From: Cephalotrichum gorgonifer
Taxonomy: Eukaryota > Ascomycota > Sordariomycetes > Microascales > Microascaceae
Assembly: GCA_900312665.1 (NCBI GenBank)
Contig: ONZQ02000012.1
Coordinates: forward strand, 128,540-192,539
DNA length: 64,000 bases
Direction of reading: 5' to 3'
The notes beneath the pieces were generated by a model, which saw nothing but the letters and a program-made list of their open reading frames with translations, was not told the DNA's origin and searched no databases. This document shows, piece by piece, positions 43,613-54,800 of this stretch (the stretch's first letter is position 1; every line of letters begins with the position of its first letter). Made by a program: the position numbers and the translations under genes.

Positions 43613-44386
43613 TTTGGGTGGTGGGAGTTTTGGGGTTCGGGGCGGAAACGGTGGTTGTTTGGTATTCCAGCTGTCCAACTAGATGTGTAGTCGAGGGGTC
43701 AGATGAGGCCCAAGTTATTTATGTCTCGTACTCCCGGAATAGGTCTCGTTTTATTTATCACGGGACAGAAAAGTGGCTTGGAGCTTGCATGTATGCCATC
43801 CAACCACGACTGTCAATCATGCGCCCAGGCTCCCCTGCATTGGTATAGCTAGCGAGACTTGCGGCGTTCAGGCGTATTAACTGGCTGTTGGGTATCAAGT
43901 CGGGGTATCTTCCCTTCTATCCTGATCCAAATGGTGGGGGGGAACAAGTAAAACTGGCCCGGAGACTGGCCGGAGGCCGTCGGATAGGGTGGGCGTGAGA
44001 AGGCCGGCCGGCCGTGGGCACAGAAATACTTGATGCGCTTGATCATGAGCTCTGATAATCCTTGACTCTGAAAAGTGTAATAATGCGATTCCACCAGACC
44101 AAGATGATCAAAAAACCAATCATCATTTTCAAAACCGACATGTTGGCCTGTTTCACAGACCAACTAGAGGCCGTGGGCCTGGGTCAGTGGCGGAGTGAGG
44201 CACTGTTGGCTGTGAGACCATGCGGGAGGCCCACGTTACACTTATAAGATTCAGATTTTCCTCACAGGACAAGCGTAACGCAGCATATCCGTTATTATTA
44301 ACATTTATATTCTAACTAGCGAGTTTTCTCCTTCGAGCCACTTACATCCAGAACCGGAATCTGTCTTCGGACCATTCACAGCCTAT
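43613..44386. other. Divergent intergenic region
   Basis: About 770 bp between a minus-strand gene and a plus-strand gene, so it should contain both promoters. No gene, repeat or RNA seen. Confidence 0.6.
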
Positions 44387-45732
44387 ATGGCGCCCAGAAC
44401 AGCTGCAGATGGCTCCAGGAGCACAGCAGCCCTGGTAACAGATCCGGGGATAGGTGCTAATCCTCGCAATTCCCTGGCCGGAAGAATCATGTGGCTGCCA
44501 AAAGAGGACGAAATACCCAAGTCGTTCGCCACGAGCCTGCCGTCCCGCTGCTACAACCACCCGGTCGTCGTGCTGTCGGAGATGCAAGATGCAAAGGGCG
44601 AAGTAGCTGTTTTCATGGTATTTAGGAACCTATTTCTTTGAGTATCTCTCTGACCCTCAAACCTGCTCAAGGTCAGGCGTCTAACTTTGTTTGAAAATAG
44701 ATAACCTCCTTCGGGAACACAAGCTTGATCGTGGCCCGCTCTGAGAGCTCCAAAGCCCGCGCCCCGTATCTCCCCATCTATCCGAGCGCGCCACATCCCG
44801 AAAATAGAAAGCTCTTACGCCTTGCGAAGAACCGCAAGCTGGTCAAGAACTCATACGTTAATACGAAAACCCGTCGCGCCGTGCCGCTCGGTGCCTTGCG
44901 CAACTATGAGAAGGGCCGAGAGCCGATACGCAGCCGCTACGTCCTTGGACATGAATCCTTTGAGGTTTTGATACAGCATTGTGAAGCTTCCACGCCTTTG
45001 GTTCACATGGGAGACCTCGCGGTCCAGCCTCTGGCTACAAGTTCAGACCTGGAGGAGCCTGGCCACCATGACAATCAATCCCCCAGCCCACTCGACAACC
45101 TCAACTTACCTGACACCCCCGACACCCGCGATGGCCTTGAAAGCCTCAACAACCTCGACAACCCCGACACCCCCGACACCCTCGACGACCTTGAAAACCT
45201 CAACAACCTCAACAACCCCGAGACTCCCGACACCCTCGACGCCTTCGACGTTCCCGGCAGCTTCCCGCAAGTTCTCACAACCGCTGTACCTGCTAGCCGC
45301 CCTCATACCTTGGAGGTGGCAACCCCTGCTACCCCCCTCCACCTTCCGCAGCCTGAAGTCCACAATTCCGCATACACAGACGGCTATTATCCGCTCGGGC
45401 CCTCGCGTCAAGACGGACTCCCCAGTTATTACGAGAGACAGCCTCGGTGGCGCACTACCAGAAGCAGACCATCATGCTCGGTGCTGGCCAGACGTGCTGC
45501 CGCAGTTATGCTATACGCGCTAGGTTTACTGATCCTTGTCGCCATTGTGTGGGGCATATGTTGGGTGGTAATCTGGCTTGTTATGCTTCTGGTGGCAGCC
45601 GTTGGATCAGTGATATCCACCATCAAGGACTGGTACGGTGCGCTAGGGGCGGTATTTGGGTCTATAATAGGTACCGTCCAGGGGTGGTTTGATTCGCTTC
45701 GGAGGTCGCTGGAGGGGTTCGGACATGGGTGA
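44387..45732 (+). CDS. Membrane-anchored fungal protein with PemK/MazF-like N-terminal region (inference)
   Basis: Proposed model join(44387..44617,44701..45732), 420 residues; 83-bp intron with a GTATTT donor, TCTAAC branch and ATAG acceptor, joining VAVFM to ITSFGNTSLIV. Residues about 30-150 carry, in order, LAGRIMWLPKEDEIP, CYNHPVVVLSE, EVAVFMITSFG, YLPIYPSAPHPEN and KNSYVNTKTRRAVPLGALR. This order (G-x-I-W; HPVVVLS; V-x-V-x-x-IT; SYVN...VPL...LR) resembles the barrel of PemK/MazF proteins. I infer possible fold similarity only, and no activity. About 205-260 is a D/N/L/P/T repeat; about 360-400 is one long or two tight membrane segments (LYALGLLILVAIVWGICWVV), then a short amphipathic tail. 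No signal peptide, so C-terminal anchoring is likely. Confidence 0.72.
45091..45252 (+). repeat. 54-bp coding tandem repeat, about three units
   Basis: Three imperfect units encoding LNLPDTPDTRDGLES, LNNLDNPDTPDTLDDLEN and LNNLNNPETPDTLDAFD. Differences are substitutions and codon-sized indels, so the frame is kept. It forms the disordered linker between the N-terminal domain and the membrane anchor. Confidence 0.85.
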
Positions 45733-46651
45733 GTGATATAGGCCATATGGCTTATGAGCGATGTAAGTGGTGCGGAGGCAAACGGAAGCGGGACGCGAGA
45801 GGAGGAAGAGGGCAAAGATATTTTAGTAATACCTAAGAGTAACCATGTACAGTAAAATGGCAGGAGTCTGCAGGGCCAAAGGGGCACAGGGCATCTTGTA
45901 CAGTGCTGCTCCTAGTCGTGTAGATTCCGTATTATATCTTATATTGTGTTATATATCCCCACATGCCAGAACCAAGGTTTTTAGGGATAACAATACGAGA
46001 GGTCCGAAAAAATCTATAAATACCTAGCTTGTGACATCATAGCCCCACTGTTTAGGATAGCTGGTCAAGAAGATCTAGCTTCCCAGTTTGAAAGCAGATA
46101 CTGTTATGCAAGTACATGTAGATGCCGGACCAGGGGATCGTTCCTGAGGCTGTGACCATAACCTACTTTCCTAACAGCGCAGGAGCCGGAGATGAGGGGT
46201 TTGGGGAGAATTTTTTCTGGTAAGGCACGTACAAGTATTACGGAGTACAGGTATTGGTCCCTGAGACGTTCTAGTCTACTTGTAGAAAGGGGGCCCGTCA
46301 ACTTACTGCTTTTCCGCCTAAAGCATCCTACAAGAAGCAAATACGAGCCTTAGCTTTATATCGCCAGCCAACAATATCAACAGCTCCATGCAATATCGGC
46401 GCCACAAGACTCCACTACACCCTTGTCTTGTACCACGACGTCTCCTCCCCAACCATCTTCTACGGATACAAAAACAAGTATGACGACCGGCACGACGCCT
46501 CCTAATCTTTCCAGCTCCCCTAAACGCTGAAACATCCTCGCCCCCTCGACGCTCGTTAATCCTAACCTTCCAGACACACATTTATCACCACTGACACCGA
46601 CCAACCCCCCTTACGCTGTACCCTTACCCCTTGCCGAGAAGCGAAGCCAAG
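45733..46651. other. Intergenic region
   Basis: About 920 bp between two plus-strand genes; AT-richer 45890-46100, then a C-rich leader 46480-46650. A TACGGAGTAC word lies near 46240. No gene seen. Confidence 0.6.
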
Positions 46652-47188
46652 ATGGCAGCTACAACCGCCAAGTCGGGCCCTACGCCTACACCCCCCTCAT
46701 GCGGCGTCCAGCTCTACGACACGCCGGTGAGGGACGTCGCCTGCGCGCTGCCCTACGCCAAAGAAAACATCGACATCATGCTCAAGTGCTGCAAGGACGC
46801 CGACGTCATCAGCTACTACAACAACTGCGGCCTCTACTGCCTCGCGCTGGGCCAGAGCTCCGGGGACCTCTCGTCCTGCCTCTACGACAAGGGCGCCAAG
46901 TGGGAGTCCGTCTTCTGCAGGGACGATGGAGACGAAAAGGCTACGGCGACTGGCGGGGAGGTCTTGGCGAGCGCGGCTGCGACGGTGGTTTCTAGTGCGG
47001 ATTCCAACTCTGACGACGATGACGACGACAAGGACAAGGACAAGGACAAGGACGACAAGGATAAGAATGACGCGGATGAGGGTAATGCGGCACCGCTCGC
47101 GGAGCCGCAGGGACATATCACGCTGCTGGGAATTGTGATCGGAACGATGCTCTTCTCGGCCACCACTTTTGGGACTCTGTTGGTTTAA
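46652..47188 (+). CDS. Small eight-cysteine protein with C-terminal membrane segment
   Basis: Single exon, 178 residues, from MAATTAKSGPTPTPPSCG. Eight cysteines at 17, 31, 46, 47, 59, 63, 76 and 89 (C-x13-C-x14-CC-x11-C-x3-C-x12-C-x12-C) suggest four disulfides; key text is CCKDADVISYYNNCGLYCLA. The spacing does not fit CFEM. A D/K-rich linker follows (DDDDDDKDKDKDKDDKDK, about 120-140), then a hydrophobic C-terminus from 155 (LLGIVIGTMLFSATTFGTLLV). No N-terminal signal peptide is visible, which is odd for a cysteine-rich protein; a missed upstream exon is possible. Resembles a group of short fungal proteins I cannot name. Tail-anchored or GPI-modified is inference. Confidence 0.7.
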   Translation: MAATTAKSGPTPTPPSCGVQLYDTPVRDVACALPYAKENIDIMLKCCKDADVISYYNNCGLYCLALGQSSGDLSSCLYDKGAKWESVFCRDDGDEKATATGGEVLASAAATVVSSADSNSDDDDDDKDKDKDKDDKDKNDADEGNAAPLAEPQGHITLLGIVIGTMLFSATTFGTLLV

Positions 47189-48243
47189 TGTCGGTGGGTG
47201 AGGTTGGTGTGCTGATTCAGTATCGGCGGCGGGAGGTGGTTGGTATATAACGAGGTCGTCGCGTGAGATATTTGTATAAAGTTGTACTCGGTGCCGCAGT
47301 TGTAGCCGCTGCACTGTAATAAACTTGGGGCTGCATTCCTGGGGCACTACTAAAGATGCTTTTGTTATGCTGTGATTGCCTACTAGACACGTCCAACATA
47401 TGTTTTTCTCACAGGCCGGCCACCTTTTTTCGTGAGTCCCAGGAGCGTCGAAGAAGAGGCACCAAAGCATGGCTCCTAGCCGCGTCTACGCGATGAAAGT
47501 TCCCTATGCGGGCGTCATGGAGATGCCAGCCGGCCAGTTGGAATGTGGGGGGATCTAGTCCTGGCGGCCCCGAGGGAGCGGTTGATCCGCCTCTGCTCCG
47601 CCAGACTTGGAATCTCGGTAAGCGCTGACCAAACTTGCTCGGGAGCCGTCCCACTTCTTACTTCTCTTTGTTTACGGACATTAATACTTTGCATTAATAA
47701 TTCATGGTGTTAAGTATTCAATCAATAACGGATAAGATACCAATGGCATAGTGCCGAGGAGCGAAGGGTTACAGCTGCTAACGACTTACAACCTTTGCAA
47801 CTGGTAGACGAGTTCTCCTTACTATCCAGGGCGGGTGAGATGGCTTTATGCTTGGGCCGCTTCGTGGCCTTCCGTGAAGTCTCTCGGGCTTATAGGCAGT
47901 TGTTATAGGTAAAGGAATGCAGAGTCGGATATACTGATAGAATATGAATAATAAGAGGTAGCTATTATAGGTTAAGCGAATAGAGAACTGCACACGGTAA
48001 AAGAATATGTGCACATGGAGAACTCTCAGTTCGCTTTCCACGTCCAGTCCCGTGTCCCATCCTCGTGAACCGTCCTCGTACGACCCTGAAACCCTTTGAT
48101 ATGTTGGCCCTACAGACAAAGGACATCAAGCACAAGTTTCCCGCGGAGGCAAAGGTGCGAGAATGATACCTTGACGTACCGGGAAAAGAGGCCAGGCCAA
48201 GGTGTGTGATACGATGAAACTCCGTGTATATATACATATATAG
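47189..48243. other. Intergenic region
   Basis: About 1.05 kb, AT-richer than most of the window, ending in a TATATATACATATATAG stretch (48228-48244) that may be the TATA element of the next gene. No gene seen. Confidence 0.55.
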
Positions 48244-49525
48244 ATGTTCCTCCCGAGTTTCCGCGTCATAAATTATTTCACGGAAATTCCGTTGATTTTG
48301 AAGCCTTTATCATCCCTTTATGTGTGTCCAAATCGTCCATATCATGTAAAAGGTATACATCCGAAAATGCTCGAGCTCGACGAATCCAGCTCCAAGAAGC
48401 TTCTCAGCCAGATAGAGCTTCTCAACCACAGCAACCCTAAAATTAGCGGGTGCCCCTTCGAGTTCAGAGAAAATATTTATATATGGACATACGAACTTCA
48501 TCTCTTCAATGGTGAAGGAAAGTTGGTTCTATGCGGCCGAATCCCCTGGAAGATCTGGAACGGACTCGGGATCCACTGGAACGAAGAAGCATACGGCCTT
48601 GAGCTCAATACATCTAGTGACGGCTCGCATACCGTCGCTCCCAAACCGAAAGGCTTGAAGGGTGAGGCTCTGGAAGTCTGGGCGGAAAAGGTCAACTCTA
48701 GCTTCAGGGAGCTAGCAACCAGAATGGACCAACATGAGTACCAGATGATACATCCTTACGGATGTCATATGCTACTCGAAATTCCATATCCCGTCAGCTT
48801 ATCACTCAGTATCGTCACCTTGATGGCCCACCAAATCCTATATTCATATGATCCGACTAGAGATATGGTAATATGGCCCCGTAAAGATTCAGCGGGGAAA
48901 CTAGACAAGAGCGCGACAACCCTGGTCGGGAGCGACGAGGATCCCCACAGCGCCTCGTCAAGGGTTATCAAGAACAATAGGGGAGAAATTCCTACGATCC
49001 AGGGCGGATTTGTTTTCCACGGTATAACCCGCAACTACGGCATTCCAGAGGTTCGGGGGTTAAGTGATAAGTGGAGGTTCTACGCATCTGAAGCGACCGC
49101 GGCTGCCAGTTTTTCTGCATTCGTAGGTGACGGATGGAAGTCCAGAAGCAGAGCGACATCCCTTGCCCCTTACTCCATCATTCAGTTAATGGACAGTATA
49201 ACTAACGAGCGGTAGGTTACGCTCGAGAAGCACCGTAGTCCTCGCGCGCTTCATGGCTCGGATGGGGTGTGTCCAGAAGAAGGAAGCCTACAAGATCCTG
49301 GAAATGTGCAGCGATGTGGTGGAAGACTTTCCTGACCCAACTTGGATCAAAGTTGCTGAGTGCGACCGTCCGATTATTTCGCCAGATTATTTCTTACCAA
49401 AACTTGAGGATGCCATCACCATGGAGAACGAGATGTTAAACGTGCATTATATCGAGTCGGAGGAAAGTCGATCGAAGTATAAAGAAAAGGCGTACCCAAA
49501 ATATTCCTCAGGCTGGAAAGATTGA
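48244..49525 (+). CDS. Unrecognised protein, probably one gene in two or more exons
   Basis: A frame open from 48244 to a TAG at 49215 encodes up to 323 residues (FVFHGITRNYGIPEVRGL, IPWKIWNGLGIHWNEEAYGL). The TATA-like stretch directly before 48244 suggests the start is really MLELDESSSKKLLSQ at 48367. A second frame downstream (49239-49525) ends EDFPDPTWIKVAECDRPI...KYSSGWKD. The two can be joined in frame by a 43-bp intron (GTATAA donor at 49196, GTAG acceptor at 49238) or by a 112-bp intron from 49127 (GTGACG); neither is convincing, so a frameshift or a separate small gene remains possible. Codon use is more AT-rich than in neighbours. No signal peptide or membrane segment. Family not recognised. 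Confidence 0.55.
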
Positions 49526-49854
49526 GTAGGGCTACTTAGACTTGGGCCGGATTTGTGTTATAAATGGAGTAATTTCTTTCAGATCCATGAAGAGGAGTCG
49601 ACTATATCAATCTCGTCTACTCGCATAAGTTGTCTTGTCCCACCTAACACGTGGAAAGGCCTGAGGTGACGTAAACTCTGGATGCCCTTTTGTGGGCCCG
49701 ATCTAGTTAGCCCAACACAGCAATGTAGTTACCTACATAGTTAACGAGTACTTACTGTACTTTGCTTGCCTCTCAGCTCTTCCCCTCGCGCAACCAGCAA
49801 CTGCGACGACCGATAGACTGACTAGGGCGCCAATCCGTCCGCCCACCACGAAAT
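49526..49854. other. Intergenic region
   Basis: About 330 bp; leader and promoter of the TPR gene. Nothing else seen. Confidence 0.6.
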
Positions 49855-51555
49855 ATGGCTTCTCAATATCCCTTTAATCTCGGGACCTACCATAGGCACA
49901 TCACCGCGAGCAATAAAGCCTGCGACTCCTGGTTCAACCGCGGCCTACTATGGACCTACTCCTTCAACCACGGCGAGGCCGCCTTCTGCTTCGAGGAAGC
50001 CATCACCTCCGACTCGCGCTGCGCAATGGCGTACTGGGGGCTGGCCTACTGCCTGGGCCCCAACTACAACAAGCCGTGGAGCTTCTTCGACGAGACGGAC
50101 CTCGCCGGCGTCGTTAGCCGCGGCCGCTATGCCGCACGTCTCGCCCTGGAAAATCTATCCGGTGCCACGCCCGCCGAGAAGGCGCTCGTCAACGCTATAC
50201 AGCATCGATACCCGGATGAGAAGCTGCCGGAGGACTATTCCGCGTGGAGCAAGGAGTTCGCAGATGCCATGGGAAGGGTCTATAGCGAGTTCCCGGACGA
50301 CCTCGACGTCATTACGCTCTATGCCGATGCCCTGATGAATGTGAACCCTTGGGACCTCTGGGACTTGAAGACGGGTGATCCCGTCGAGGGAGCACGCACT
50401 CTCGAGATTAAGGACATACTTGACGGGGCCCTGACCCTCGACGGCGCTCTGCAACATCCCGGCTTGCTGCACATGTACATCCATCTCATGGAGATGTCGC
50501 CGTCGCCCGAGTCTGCACTCCCTGTAGCTGACCACCTTCGGGGGCTTGTTCCCGATGCGGGCCACCTGCAGCACATGCCCACGCACCTCGACGTGCTCTG
50601 CGGCCGCTATCAAGAGGCAATCGCCTCCAACTCCGACGCGATAGTCGCCGACGAGAAGTTCCTGGCCAGGTCCGGTCCTTACAACTTTTATACCCTCTAC
50701 CGGTCCCACAACTACCACTTCCGCGTCTACGCAGCCATGTTCGCCGGCCAGTTCAAGGTATCCCTCGACACCGCGGGCCAGCTGGAAGCCACTATTCCCA
50801 AAGAGCTTCTACTTGTAGAGTCACCACCAATGGCTGACTGGCTTGAAGCCTTTGTCTCCCTGCGCACGCACGTCCTGATTAGGTTCGGGCGCTGGGAGGA
50901 CCTCATCCGGCTGGAACTTCCGGAGGATCCCCTACTGTACTGCACCACCACGGCGATCACGCACTACGCCAAGGGAGTTGCCTTCGCCGCCACGGGGAGG
51001 ATACAGCAGGCCGAGGAGCAGCGACGATTGTTCCGTCTCGCGGTCCAGAACGTCAAACCATCGCGCACGCTCTTCAACAATAAATGCACTGATATCCTGC
51101 TGGTGGCCGAGTCGATGTTGGCCGGCGAGCTCGAGTACCGCCGGGGAAACCACGATGTCGCGTTCGGACACCTCCGCGAGGCTATCCGTCGCGAGGACAG
51201 CCTCCCCTACGATGAGCCCTGGGGGTGGATGCAGCCGACGCGGCATGCGTACGGGGCACTCCTTCTGGAACGGGGCCGTATCAAGGAGGCTCTGGAGGTG
51301 TATATGGCCGATCTGGGCATGAACGATTCTCTTCCTCGCGCACTAAGGCACCCCAATAATGTGTGGGCTCTCCACGGTGTCCATGAGTGCCTGGTAAAGC
51401 TAGGGAGGGGGGAGGAGGCCAGGGAGGTAGAGGGGTCCTTGTCCGAAGCGAAGAATCTGGCGGATGTCTCCATCGACGCGTCTTGCTTCTGCCGAATGGG
51501 AGATGCCAGCAAATGTCAGGGGTCGCCTGAGGCAGCCTGTGGTGCTAACTGCTAA
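49855..51555 (+). CDS. TTC38-like tetratricopeptide repeat protein
   Basis: Single exon, 566 residues from MASQYPFNLGTYHRHIT. TPR-type helical pairs run most of the length: ACDSWFNRGLLWTYSFNHGE, CFEEAITSDSRCAMAYWGLA, LAYCLGPNYNKPW, HMYIHLMEMSPSPESALPVA, GRYQEAIASNSDAIVADEKF, FGHLREAIRREDSLPYDEPW and GRIKEALEVYMADLG. HMPTHLDVLCGRY and EPWGWMQPTRHAYGALLLER are characteristic of the TTC38/YcaO-neighbour-like fungal family. No signal peptide; cytosolic. The C-terminal 30 residues hold five cysteines (CFCRMGDASKCQG, AACGANC), which is unusual. Known for the family: conserved from bacteria to human, molecular role undefined. Confidence 0.85.
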   Translation: MASQYPFNLGTYHRHITASNKACDSWFNRGLLWTYSFNHGEAAFCFEEAITSDSRCAMAYWGLAYCLGPNYNKPWSFFDETDLAGVVSRGRYAARLALENLSGATPAEKALVNAIQHRYPDEKLPEDYSAWSKEFADAMGRVYSEFPDDLDVITLYADALMNVNPWDLWDLKTGDPVEGARTLEIKDILDGALTLDGALQHPGLLHMYIHLMEMSPSPESALPVADHLRGLVPDAGHLQHMPTHLDVLCGRYQEAIASNSDAIVADEKFLARSGPYNFYTLYRSHNYHFRVYAAMFAGQFKVSLDTAGQLEATIPKELLLVESPPMADWLEAFVSLRTHVLIRFGRWEDLIRLELPEDPLLYCTTTAITHYAKGVAFAATGRIQQAEEQRRLFRLAVQNVKPSRTLFNNKCTDILLVAESMLAGELEYRRGNHDVAFGHLREAIRREDSLPYDEPWGWMQPTRHAYGALLLERGRIKEALEVYMADLGMNDSLPRALRHPNNVWALHGVHECLVKLGRGEEAREVEGSLSEAKNLADVSIDASCFCRMGDASKCQGSPEAACGANC

Positions 51556-51807
51556 CTCGAGGGGTGTTCTTGGTGCTGTGCTGCTCTAGGACGTTTTGAG
51601 GATTTCACGCAGAGAGCATGAAACTATGCATACCATGAATGACGACTAACGAAATATTTCTATCTATTAAGGCTGTTATTGAGGGGAGTTTAGCTTTACT
51701 TATATGACTCCGTTTCTAATATCCCTGCGGAAACTTCCCTTATACAAATGATACATATGACACTATTGTAAGTCCACCTTGAGCGCATCTAACCCTACCC
51801 CCTAGAC
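51556..51807. other. Convergent 3' flanks of the TPR and ABC genes
   Basis: About 250 AT-rich bases between facing stop codons. No gene seen. Confidence 0.6.
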
Positions 51808-54800
51808 CTACTCCTCCTTCGCCTTCTCAAGCTTACTCTTCTTCGGAACCCTGATAAGCCAGTAGAGCCCCACGGCAGCGGCGATGTTAAACGCGCAAAA
51901 CACCCACATGAGCCCAAAGTCTCTCCACCTGTTGTCGTAGCTGACGTGTATCGACTCCAGGAACGAGTCCGTGTCGGTCATGGTGCAGTACTGGCAGTCG
52001 GAGCCGTCGCCCCCAACGAGCGAGCCCCCGAGCACGGAGATGTAGGGGGCCATGTACTCTTTGCAGGAGAGACCTTCCGGCGCGCGGAAGAAGAGGAACT
52101 CGTTGTCGGCGCAGTGGACGGGGGCGTGGGCGAGGGAGGTGCCGAGGAAGGATTCCGCCACGTAGGTGAAGGGGTTGATCCTATACATCCAGATCCAGAA
52201 GCGAGGGAAATCGTCTGGGCCGGCGACGATGCTGAGAGGGTTTTTCGTGTTAGATGAGGGGTGCATACGTCAAAGGGAGACAGAAGGAAGCAGGCCGGGG
52301 GGTAGTTGGAGGTTGCTTACCCGCAAAGGAGGAACATCAGGATGAGGAGGAGGTTCGTGGTCCCAGCCGCGATATCGGGGTTGGGGGCCCCGGCGATAAC
52401 CATGTTGGCGAAGGTGCTGGAGTAGACGTAGAACACCCAGATGTGGAGCATCATCGTGATCCCGCGCGAGTCCACCGTGTCGGTCGGGTATGCGTTGCGG
52501 TATAGGCCGATGGGGAAGTACCAGCAAACGAAGGAGAAGACGGATACGATCTGCAAACCCCCAACGTCAGTTACTAACGGCCTTTGAAGAGGTGAAAAAA
52601 AGAGCAAAAAAAGAAAGGGATGGTTTTCCCTACCGAGCTCCAGGCCATCTCTACCAGGACGTTGGCGAGAAGGAACGCCTGCCACGAGTACGCCTTCGAT
52701 GGCCTCTCGCGGGCCTCGTACAGGGACCTCTGGGTGACGAATAGCGGCATGATCTGGTTAACGATCTGCCCGAAGAGGGAAAGGAAGATGAAGATGCCGA
52801 ACATCTGGTTTTGGAGACCGCGCTGGGTGTTTTCGACGTTTATGAACGAGAGTCCGACGAAGAGGCCCTGGGGAGAGTCAGTCTAGAGTCCATTCGACAA
52901 CAGGAAAAGGGGGGGAGACGGGGGCAAAAGTGGAGGGGAAAGGGGGCAAGAGAAAGAGAGAGAGACTCACGGAACCAAATGTCAGGAGCCCCTTCGAGAA
53001 GATGTACCGCGGAGTCCGCCAGTACTGCTGGAACACGCGCTTGGTGACCTCCGCCAGCTGGATCACGTACGGCGCCGCGAACTGCCTGTACGCCGACGGA
53101 TCCTCGTCAGCCGACCGCCGCTCCACCACCGCCGCCGCCGACTTCCCGGACTTCAGGCGCGCGAGCTCGTCCTGGACACCGCGGTACTCTTTGCTCCCGC
53201 GCCACACCTCGGGCCAGTCGATATCGGTGTGCGCACCCGGGGCGGCGCCGATTACCTCCAGCATGTACTCGGCCGGGTTAGCGCCGGCAGGACATTCCGG
53301 GCCGCCGTTCCGGACGAAGTAATCGACCATGGTCTGGGAGTTCTTCCCAATCTCCCCGAAGTATACGGTCCTTCCTCCGCTCGCGAGGAGCAGGAGGCGG
53401 TCGAAGCGCTGGAAGAGCATGGCAGAGGGCTGGTGGATGGTGCAGAGGATGGCCTGGCCGCTCCTCGTGAGCTTCTCCATGAGGTTGCAGATGGACCACG
53501 AGGTCTGGGAGTCGAGGCCGGACGTGGGCTCGTCGAGGAACAGGAGGAGCTGGGGGCGGGCGGCGAGCTCGACGCCGATGGTCAGACGCTTGCGCTGCTC
53601 CACGTTGAGGCCCTCGCCCGGCACGCCGATGACGGCGTCGGAGTACTCCTCCATGTTCAGGAGGCCGATGACGGTATCCACGTAGGCCAGCTTCTCGGCG
53701 CGCGAGTACCGCGCCGGCTGGCGGAGCAGGGCGCTGAAGGCAAGGGCCTCCCGGACCGTCGAGGTGTGGAGGTGGATGTCCTGCTGCTGGACGTACCCCG
53801 TCTTCCTCTGGAAGGACTCGTCTCGCATCTCGCCGTTGACTAACATCTCACCCGTGATCACGCCCATGGTTATGCGGCTAGCGAGAGCATCGAGCAGGGT
53901 CGTTTTCCCAGCCCCGGAGACGCCCTAAGAGAGAAAAAGAAAATGATAAGTCAGTTGCGAGATCACCATGATATTCCCCGGGGTCAGGTCTGGGAATTAA
54001 CTCACCATCAGCGCCGTCAGGGTGCCGGGCTTCACCCAGCCATCAACACGGTCGAGGATGCGCCGGTGCTCCCCCTTGATCTGGATGTCATAGGAGACGT
54101 CCTTCCAGTGGAAGATGGACTCCTGTCTCTCCATGTCCGAGACGACCCCCGAGTCGTCACCGCTATTCTGCTGCTGCTGGTGCGGGCCTCCAGACGTCCC
54201 GCTCTCGACGTCGACGGCGCCCTTCTTAGCCCGCCTCCTCATGGCGTTACGGGTGAAGAGGAGGACCTCGCCCCTCGACCGCTCCGAGAGGATGTTATCC
54301 GTCGCGAACAGGTGCAGCACCATCAGGAACAGGCCGAGGGCGATCAGAACGCCGAAGTTCCTCCACCGATGCGCGTTGTCGAACCCGTACGACGACTTGA
54401 GGTGGTCCTCGCCCAGGACGTAATCCAGGCCGGGGACGGCGCCCGTCACGGGGCAGATCCTCTCGAGGGGCGAGACTCCCTCGTAGCCCGGGCCGCTGGG
54501 CACGAAGGTGGCGCAGTCGAACTTGCGGCCGACGAACTCGTTCAGCATCAGGCTCTCGAGGCCGTAGTAGACGGGGTTGATCCACCGGAACCAGCCGATC
54601 CAGTCCTCCATGTAGGGCGGGGGGATGGCGAAGCCCGTGTACAGGATCATGCCGAGGACGAAGATGGAGGCGGGCGCGAGGGCCTCGTCGATGGTCCGGG
54701 AGATGGACCCGATGAATCGGAACAGCATGGACATGCACATTGTGATGCTGAAGTTGATGAGGAAGAAGAAGAAGAAGGGGCCCGGCTCGCGCCGGAGGTT

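Noticed and set aside
43613..43678. 22-codon extension of the coiled-coil gene
   Set aside because: Begins only with a TTG; the first ATG is at 43612.
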